Source: RBG-16-66-20 sp036262835 (lineage in GTDB: Bacteria; Pseudomonadota; Gammaproteobacteria; Burkholderiales; SG8-39). Taken from it: a stretch of 64,000 bases of DNA. This document shows, one piece after another, positions 51,101 through 60,100 of the stretch. The notes below the pieces were generated by a model. That model was not told the DNA's origin and did no database searches. It worked only from the letters and a program-made list of their open reading frames with translations. Both the position numbers and the translations under genes were made by a program. The stretch spans positions 30,841 through 94,840 of the forward strand of contig DATAID010000043.1 in NCBI GenBank assembly GCA_036262835.1. Direction: 5' to 3'. Position 1 is the first letter of the stretch. The number at the start of each line of letters is the position of its first letter.

Positions 51101-54100
51101 CCTGCGAGCACCACGTTGTTGCCGCCGCGTACGTCGATCGCGTCCATGTCGCCCGTGCCGATCTGCAGCACCGTCGCGTCCATGATCGCGCCGTCCGGGG
51201 CGAAGTGGACGATGCCGTTGTCCCCAAGCACCACGTCGTCGTTCTCGCCTCCGGTGATCGTGTCCTGCCCGACCCCGCCGATCGCATAGTTCTTGCCGGC
51301 GGTCGCGGCGGTCGTGCCGATGCTGATCGTGTCGTCGCCGCCAGCGCCCGTATCGTTGCTTGTGAACGAGGTGAGCACGCCACCGGTCCAGACCGCGCTG
51401 CCGTTGTCGCCGATCACCACGTCGGTGCCGTCGAGCGCCGTGACATCGTCGCCCCCGTCGCCCGCGAGCACGACGTTGTTGCCGCCGCCCACGTCGATGG
51501 TGTCGTCACCGCCCGTGCCTTCGGTGTTGATCGCGGCATCGGTGATCACGCCGAGGGACGTGAAATTGACGATGCCGCTGTCGCCCAGCACCACGTCGTC
51601 GCCCGTGCCGGCCGCGATTCCGTCCTGGCCAACGCCGCCGATGACATAGTTGCTGCCGTCGCCCACGTCGATCGCGTCATCGCCGCCGGTGGCCGCGGCC
51701 GTGTCGCTGCTCTTGAACTGCGTCAGCACCGTGCCGGTCCAGCTCGCCGAGCCGTTGTCGCCGATCGCGACGTCGGTCCCGCCAAGGGAGGTGAGGATGT
51801 CGTTGCCCGCGCCGCCGATGAGCACGTTGTCGCCGGCGCCGGCGTCGAGGCTCTCGCCGCCACCGAGGCCGTCCTGGGTCGTGGCCGCATCCTTGATGAT
51901 CCCGCTGCCCGCGACGAAATTGACGATGCCGTTGTCGCCGAGCATCACATCGTCGCCCGTCCCGGCCGTGGCGTTGTCGATGCCGACCCCGCCGATCACA
52001 TAGTTGCGGCCGTTGCCCACGCCGATCGTGTCGTCGCCGCCCGTGCCCGCGACCGTGTCCGAACTCTTGAATTGCGTCAGCACGCCGCTCGTCCAGGTCG
52101 CCGAGCCGTTGTCGCCCAGGACGACGTCCGTCCCGTCCAGCGCGCTAATGGTGTCGTTACCCGCGCCGCCGATGAGCACGTTGTTGCCATCGCCGGCATC
52201 GAGGCTCTCGCCGCCGCCCAGGCCGTCCTCGCTCGTGGCCGCATCCGTGATGATGCCGCTCACCGCCGCGAAGTTGACGATGCCGTTGTCGCCCAGCACC
52301 ACGTCGTCGCCCGTGCCGGCGGTGATGTTGTCGATGCCGACGCCGCCGATCACATAGTTGCGGCCGTTGCCGACGCCGATCGTGTCGTCGCCGCCCGTGT
52401 TCGCTGCGAGGTCCGCACTCTTGAACTGGGTCAGGACGCCCGCGGTCCAGGTCGCCTCGCCGTTGTCGCCAATCACCACGTCGGTGCCATCGAGCGTGGT
52501 GATCGTGTCGTTCCCAGCGCCGCCGATCACCACGTTGTTGCCGTCGCCCACATCGATCGTGTCCGCGCCGCCCGAGCCGAGGTCCGCCGAGACGGCGCTT
52601 AGGATCGCGCCGCCCGTGGTGAAGGTCGCCGTTCCGTTGTCGCCGAAGACGACGTCATCGGTGCCCGTGAGCGCCGTGATGCCGTCGCCCCCCGCGCCGC
52701 CGATGATGTAGTTTGCGCCGCCCGCGGCGGTGATCGTGTCGCCCGCGCCGTTGACATCCGTGCTGTTGATCTGCGTCACGACGCCGGAGACGAGCTGCAC
52801 CGAGCCGTTGTCGCCGATCAGGACGTCGCTGCCGTCCTTGGAGATGAGCGTGTCCCCTCCCACGCCGCCGATCAGCAGGGCGCGGCCGTTGCCGCCCTTC
52901 AGCGTGTCCGTGCCGCCGGTGGCCGGAGAGGTCGACGCCGCCGCGGTCAGGGCTGCGAACTGCTTGTCCGCGCCGCTGTAGGTCTCCTCGCCGCTGTCGC
53001 CAAAGAGCAGGACGGTGAAGTCGAGCGCCTGGATGGCCGACGCGTCGATAGTGTCGTCGCCCGCGTCGCCATGGATCGAGAGGAAACGGTTCGAGCCCCC
53101 CGTCAGGTTGGCGACCGTGATCGTGTCGTTGCCGGCGTTGCCGAAGAAGGTGGTGACATCGGCGAGCGTGGTGCTCGAGATCGTGACACCGTCGTTGCCC
53201 GTGCCGGCCCAGAGGTTGATGCCTCCCGTGAAGCGGCCCGAGACGGCGTCGTAGTTGATAGCGGCGGGCGCGAGGCCCGTGATCGAGCTGCTCGTCACGA
53301 CGACGGAGGCGTCGGCGTCCGCATCGCCGAAATCGCTCACATTCAGGGTGTTGTTGCCGGTGCCCGCGTGCAGGTTGAGCGTCTGCGCGACGCCGTCGAG
53401 GCTGCCTAGCAGTGTCGCGCCGTCGGAGGACACGTTGATGACGTCGTTGCCGCCGCTGGCGTTGATCGTGGTGACTGCGCTCGTGCCGGTGACATTGATC
53501 GTGTCGGCGCCCGCGCCGAGGTTGAGGCTCAGGGTCTCCACGCCGCTGTAGCTGGTGATCCCGCCGAACTCGTTGAGGGTCGAAATCGAGGAGGCGTTCA
53601 CGGTGACGCTCGCGCTCAGCGCCGGGTTCGAGCTGTTGTCGAGAATGAGCGTGTCGCTGCCGCCGCCCGCGGCGAACGTGATCGCGCCGGTGATGTTGGC
53701 GAGCGTCCCGCCGCTCATCGTCGGCGCGAGGCTGCCGAGGTTCAGCTTGTCGTTGCCGGTGCCGCCCGTGACGTTCAGGTCGCCGGCCGAGGCGGTCACG
53801 TCCACCGTGTTGGCGCCGTTGCCCAGGCTCACGTTGGTCGTGAGGAGGGCGTCGGTGTGCGTGATCGTCAGGTGATCGTCGAAGGCGCCGAGATTCAGGT
53901 TGAGCGTCTCGGCGTTGGTGATGTTGATCTTTTCCCCGGCGGCAACGCCGAAGCCGGAGAGCGCCGTGTAGTCGGTGCTCGAGGAGCTGCCGACGACGGT
54001 GTTCAGGTCGAGCGATCCGGTGGTCGCAGCGCTCGTGTTGGCGCCGCTTTGATTGTTGACGATGACCGTGTCGCTGCCGTCCTCGCCGTTGATCGAGAAC

Positions 54101-57100
54101 GTGCCCTTGATGCCGGTGACGTCGAACTTGGCCGGCTGCGTGAAGGTGTAGGCCTGCGCCGGCACGAGCGTCTTGGGCGGCGTCACCGTGTCGTGGTGGA
54201 TCACCTGGATGATCGGCTCCAGGTAGCTGTACTGGGGTGGATCATAGAAGAAGAGGTACGGGAACGAGTCCCAGTCCCAGTAGTAGTAACCGGGCGGGTC
54301 CACCGTGATCGTCTGGTAGCCGGTGATCACCGTCTCGTCGTAGGCGGGAATGGTCGGCGGCTGCTCGAAGTGCGCCGGCGTCACGCCGGTCACGCTCACG
54401 GTATCGCCCCCGATGTAGATCGTGTCGTCGCCGCTGCCGCCGCTCACGAGCAGCGCCATGCCCGGCAGCGTGCCGTAGACGTAGATCTTGTCGGGGCCGC
54501 CGCCGCCGTTCACTTCGAGCTGCTCGACGTTGGCGATCTTGCCGATCTGCAGGCCTGCGCCGACGACCTTCTGCACCTCGCCCTGCACGTGATTGCCGCT
54601 GCCGTCGAGGATGAAGTTGCCGTGCTCGTCGATGAGGTCTTCGAAGACGGTGGTGATGATGAAAGTGTCGCCGATGCTGGTGCCGTTGATGACGACCACG
54701 TCGAAGCCCGTGCCGCCGTCGATGAATACCTTGGCGTTCTGCACGTACTCGATGTGGTTGCTGCCGTCGCCGCCCGAGATGTTCGACTGCGCGTCGTTGG
54801 TCAGGTTGGCGTTGATGACGAAGCGGTCGTTGCCCGCCTCGCCGTTCAGGAACACCTCGGCAAGGTTGTGATTGACCTCGAATGAATCGTCGCCGTCGCC
54901 CCCGAACAGGAACGCCTGATAGCTGATGCCGTTGGTCAGCTTGTCGGCGACGTTGATCGCGTCATAGAACACCGCGCCGGGGTCGGGGTTGCCCGTGGCC
55001 GGATCGATCGGCTGGTGGGTCCCCTGGTCGATGGTCGGCGTCGAGGCGACGAAGCCGTCCGAGAACGTCCACTTGCCGTTCGAGAGCGTCGCGCCGTTGT
55101 CGACCACGCCGGTAATCGGATGAATCGGCTTGCCGCTGCCATTGAGCGTGATGACGAAGAGCAAGTCGCCGCTGCTGAGCAGCCACGCGTCGTGGTAGAC
55201 GATCTCCGTTTCGACGTGGCCGACGGTGAATTTGTCGTTGCCGGCGTTGCCGATGAAATTGATCTCCATCGACGTGTCGTCGATGCTGAACACGTCGTCG
55301 CCGCCCAGGCCATCGACGTCCAGCGTCTCGGTGACGTTGTAGCGCACCACCTCGCTCGGGGGCGTGGCACCGGTCCCGTTGATCTCCGCGATCGTGCCCG
55401 AGGTGGTGGTGACGGCGAGCGACTGGATATTGTCGTTGCCCGTGGTGCCGTAGATCTTCATCGAATCGGGCAGGCCGGCCGTGCCGCCGCTGTCCTGCTC
55501 GGTGATGCTCGAGCTGCCCGAGCCCTTGAAGGTGATCAGGTACTGGTCGCCGCCCGCGGCGCCGTCGAGCACCACGGTCTTGTTGAAGTCGTGCACGGTG
55601 AAAACGTTCGCGCTCGCGCCGCCCGTGAGCGTGAAGCGCTCGAACAGGGTCACGTCCTCGGACTCCCCGTCGCTGCTCGGTCCCACCTTCAGCGTGTTGC
55701 TCGAGAGGTCGAAATCCTTGTCGCGCGTCTCGACCAGCGTGTCGGCCGTGCCGCTGGAATCGCTGAACACGTCGAGCCCCGCGTTGCCCGTGATGGTGTC
55801 GTTGCCGTCGCCGCCCTGGATCTTGTCGGCCAGCTGAGAGCCGATGATGCGATCGTTCCCCGTGCCGCCGTCCAGGTGCAGCTCCGCCACGCCCGCCGTA
55901 ACCTTCGAGGCGTCGATCGAGTCGTTGCCACCCAGCCCGTTCACGGTCAGCGTGTCGGTGGCGAAATTGCCCTGCGAAAGCGAGAGCGACAGCAGCGGAT
56001 TGGCCGGGTTGGCGAGATCCTGGCGCGTCAGCGTGTAGGAGGGGCTCGTGACCCCTGACACTGCCGTGTTGGTGATCACGAACCCGTCGGCGATCGACGA
56101 GCCGTTGACGGTCACCTTGTCCGCGGCGCTGTCGACCACCGATTGGGAGACGACCTTGGAGGCGACGCTGCCATCGTCGTAGACCGGTACCTGGAAATCG
56201 TCCGACGTGTCGCTTGGCGTGCCGTTGTTGCTGACGGTGTAGAGCACGTGCCCTTCGGCGTCCAGCATCGCGTTCGGAACGTCGGTCAGGCTGGTGCCGT
56301 TCGCGTACACCAGGTGCTGGTGGCCGTTGCCGTCCGTCGTGGTCTGCAAGTGGCCACTCGAGTCCAGCAGCGGCACCGGCAACGCGTGATACTGACCGTC
56401 CCCGTTGACGTCGTATTGGGTCACGTTCTGCACCGTGCTGCCGAGGTTGATCGACAGCTGGCGCAGCGTCGTCGAGGCGAGATCGTTGATCGTGACCGTG
56501 TCGGCGCCGGTGCCCAGGTTGAGCGTCGCTTTTTCGATGCCGATGAGGGTCAGGGTGCTCGTCGCGCTGCCCGAAGCCCACGAGAAGGCGACATTGCCGC
56601 TGCTCGCGCTCAAGGACGTTGTGGCGTCGGCGTTGCCGCCGGCGAGGATGATCGAGTCGTTGCCCGTGCCCGCGTCCACGGTCGTGTCGTTGCCGTCGCC
56701 GACCGCCCAGTTGATCGTGTCGTTGCCGGTGCGGGAGGAGGCCGAGCCGTCGCTTGCCGAGTTCGCGCCATCGCCGAAAATCACGTCGAGGCCGGCGCCG
56801 CCCGTGATGTTGTCGTCGCCCGCTCCGCCGCGGATCGTATCCACGCCGTCGCCGCCGCGTATCGTGTCGAAGCCCTCGCCGGCGTAGATCGTGTCGTTGC
56901 CATCGCCGCCGTCGATCGTGTCGCCGACCGCCTTTCCCAGCGTGGTCAGGCCGGTGCTCGCGGCGGCGTTGATCGAGCCGTCGGCGTTGCGCACGATGAT
57001 CACGGTCTCGTTGCCGCCGTCGATGAGGTCGTCGCCGTCGCCGCCCTTGATGCTGTCGGAGCCGCCGCCGCCGAAGATGGTGTCGTTGCCTGCACCGGCG

Positions 57101-60100
57101 TCGATGATGTCGCCGTTCGCCTTGCCCGCGGTCAGATCGGTCTCGTCGCCGCCGAAGATGACGTCGTCGCCGCCGCGCGTCTTGATCTTGTCGTTGCCGG
57201 TGTCGCCATTGACGTAGACGTTGCCCGCCGCGACCGAGGACTCCACCTGCGTGACCGTGATCTGGTCGTTGCCGGCGCCGCCGTCGAGCTGCGCGTCGAA
57301 CTTCGGGGTCTGGCCGCCCACCGTGATGCGGTTGGCGTTGCTGTGCTGGGTCGTGTTGGCGGTGATGCGGTCGTTGCCGGCGTCGCCGAAGATCTGCGCG
57401 GTGCCCGTGCCGAGATAGCTCACCCGGTCGTCGCCATCGCCGCCGTGGAAAATTAGGCCCGCGGTGACGCCTTCGCCCACGGTCAGCACGTCGTTGCCGC
57501 CCTGCGCGTCATTGACGACGATCTTGCCGGTTACGGCGCTGGCGGCGAAGGCCGTGGTCGTTCCGTTATAGCTGACGAGGTAGTGCGTGCCGTCCTCGTC
57601 CAGCGATACGTCGTAGGTCTCGGCCTGGGTGCCGTCGAGGTCCGAATAGCCCGCGGACGCGCCGTCGGCACGGTGGCTCGCGTCGCTGCCCATGTGCAGG
57701 ACCAGGTTGCCGCTGCCGTCGATGTGCGCCACGTTTGGCGGAATCGAGACGTTGTAGTGGTTCTCGAACGTGACGATGTTGCCGCCGCCCAAATCGAAGG
57801 TCTCGTCGTAGAGCGTGATCTTGCCGAAGAAGCCGAGGTCAAGGCCCACCCAGACGAACGCCTGCAGGAACCAGTCGAGGCTTCCGTGCATGTCAAGGAA
57901 GCCGAGGATCCCCTGCTGCTGGACCATGAGCTTCAGCTCGTCGAAGTGGATGTGGCCGTCGACGCCGCCTGCGAGCGGGCCGTTGTGGTCCACGTCGTTG
58001 AAGTTGAAGCCGAAGGTGCCGGTGATGCCGCCCTGCACGCCCGCCTCGATGATTCCCGACACGCCCACCGAGGCGCCCACCGTGAAGTGCGCGGTCACGA
58101 GCACTTCGTCCTGGTCGACGCCGTTGACGATGTGATCGTCGATGAAGAAGCCCTTGAAGATGGCGGCGAAATCGGAGTAGCCGCCCTGGGCGAATTCCTT
58201 GATTCCCGAGACGTCGAACCCGAAGCCGAGCTGCACCTTCACGTCGAAGCCCGCATCCAGCACCATGTTGAGCGGGAAGACGAGCGGCACCGACTTGTGG
58301 AAGTTGACGCCGAAGTCGAGCTGCGGCAGGTCGTACATGACCAGGACCGCATCGTCGCGCCCGGTGATCAGCTTGATGATCTGGGCCGGGTCGGTGAGGA
58401 TCGGGACCGAAAAGCCGCCCTGCACCGGGTCGCGCGTCAGGCTGGAGAGGAAGCCCTTGGTGCTGCTCGAGATCGACTGGTTCTGCGAGATGCTCTGGCC
58501 CGAGTTGTAGCCGCTCGTATTCGGCAGCGACATCTGGCTGCCGGAATCGCGCAGGTCGTTGCCGCTTCCGCCAAAGGTGTAGGTGCCGAAATTGATGAGG
58601 ATCGTGTCGGCATCGTCCGGGATGTGGTTGACGAGATCGATCAGCTCGGCGAGTGCATTGACGGCCGTGACGACGCTGGCGTACTTCGTATTGCCGAGGA
58701 GGGTGCCGGCGAAATCGAGCACGTCGACCCCGCCCTGGCCATCCTTGTTGAGCAGGTTCTTGAGAATGTCGATGTCCGAGAGGATCGGAATGTCGGTCTT
58801 CAGGAAGTCGACCACCGGCTGGAGCGGCTCGGTGACGGTCTTGACCTCGTCGAGAACCGGCTTCAGGAAATCGGTGAAGAAGGTGCCGAGGTCGAGCGAC
58901 AGGTCCTCGATCACGACCGTCGGCGCCTCTATGCCCGTTCCCTGAGCCTTGCCGTCGAAGGTGATCTCCGCGTTGCCGAACTGCTGGTCGTAATGCAGGT
59001 AGAACTGGATCGAGGGCAGGCCGCCCGAGATCACGTCGGCGCTCAGCCGCATGAAAAGGTCGACGTCGGCGTAGGCCTTCATCACGACGGCGAGATTTTC
59101 CTTCAGCTTGAAGTGGCTGTCCTTGAACTCGCTGGTGGTCAGGATGCCGTCGTTGACCGCCCAGCCGTCTGCGACGTTTTGCGCGTCGCTGCCCGGATCC
59201 TTCAGGTCGATGCCGAACTCGGCAAAGAAGCCCGAATGCTTGTCGTCCTGGTACGGCGAATCGGTCCCCGGATCGTCCTGCATCTTCTGGTCCGAGTTGT
59301 CGTAGCTCGACGCCTCGAACTGCAGGAAACCGAGGTTGAGGATGATGGAGGTGTCGTCGCTGAAAGAGGCTTCCAGCTTGAAATTGATCTCGACGTCGTC
59401 CTCCGACGGGGTCAGCACCGAGTCGGTCTTGTCGTCGGCGCCGTCGGTGTCGAAGTAGAACTTGTTGATGTTGAAGTCGAAGCCGAACGCAAGGCGCGCC
59501 GTGTAGGTCAGGGAGAGCTCGATCTGGCTGCCCGGCTCGGCCGACAGCCCCAGTCCCGGCACGGCAGCCGCGAAATCGATGTCCCAATCGTCCTGGAAGA
59601 CGACGCCTTCGAGGATGAGGGCGAACTCGGCCCGGTCGGGATCGTTCGCGTTGCCGATGATGTGGAAGCCGAACTCGGCCGTCGTCGCGCCCGGCACGCT
59701 GCCCGCGAACTCGACCGTGAGCGCATCCTCGATCAGCTCGACCGTCGATGCCGTCGGATGCGCGACCGTACCGGGGACATAGTCGACGATCAGGACGTCG
59801 TCCAGCGGGGTGAGCAGGAAATCGCGGAGGTCGCTGACGAAGCCGCTCACGGCGCTGTTCAGGTTGCCGACCAGCGGCAGGCTCACCGTCCCGATGGTGG
59901 CGTCGATCCCATCCTGGAGCGAGGTGAAGAAGTCGTTGATGCCGTCGAAGATGCTGTACGGATGCTGGATCTTCTCGATGTTGGTCAGGCCCCCCGAAAC
60001 GTTCTCGAGGGTGTTGTCGGTCGAGGCGGCGAGGTTTCCGCCGCGCAGCTTGTAGTCGACGATGTCCTCGCTGCCGCCACCGCCATCGACGCCGCCCTGA

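Noticed and set aside
48058..52602. Very long open frame on the plus strand opposite the giant gene (and a similar one at 57583-62169)
   Set aside because: Its sequence is a repetitive Val/Ala/Asp/Arg pattern mirroring the calcium repeats; GC-rich codon use keeps the antisense frame open. No ribosome-binding site or recognisable domain.
49166..52711. CRISPR-like regular repeats
   Set aside because: The units are about 354 bp, in frame and coding, with no short identical repeats separated by unique spacers.
53071..54885. Plus-strand open frames at 53071-53409 and 53857-54885
   Set aside because: Both are antisense to the calcium-repeat region with no independent coding evidence.
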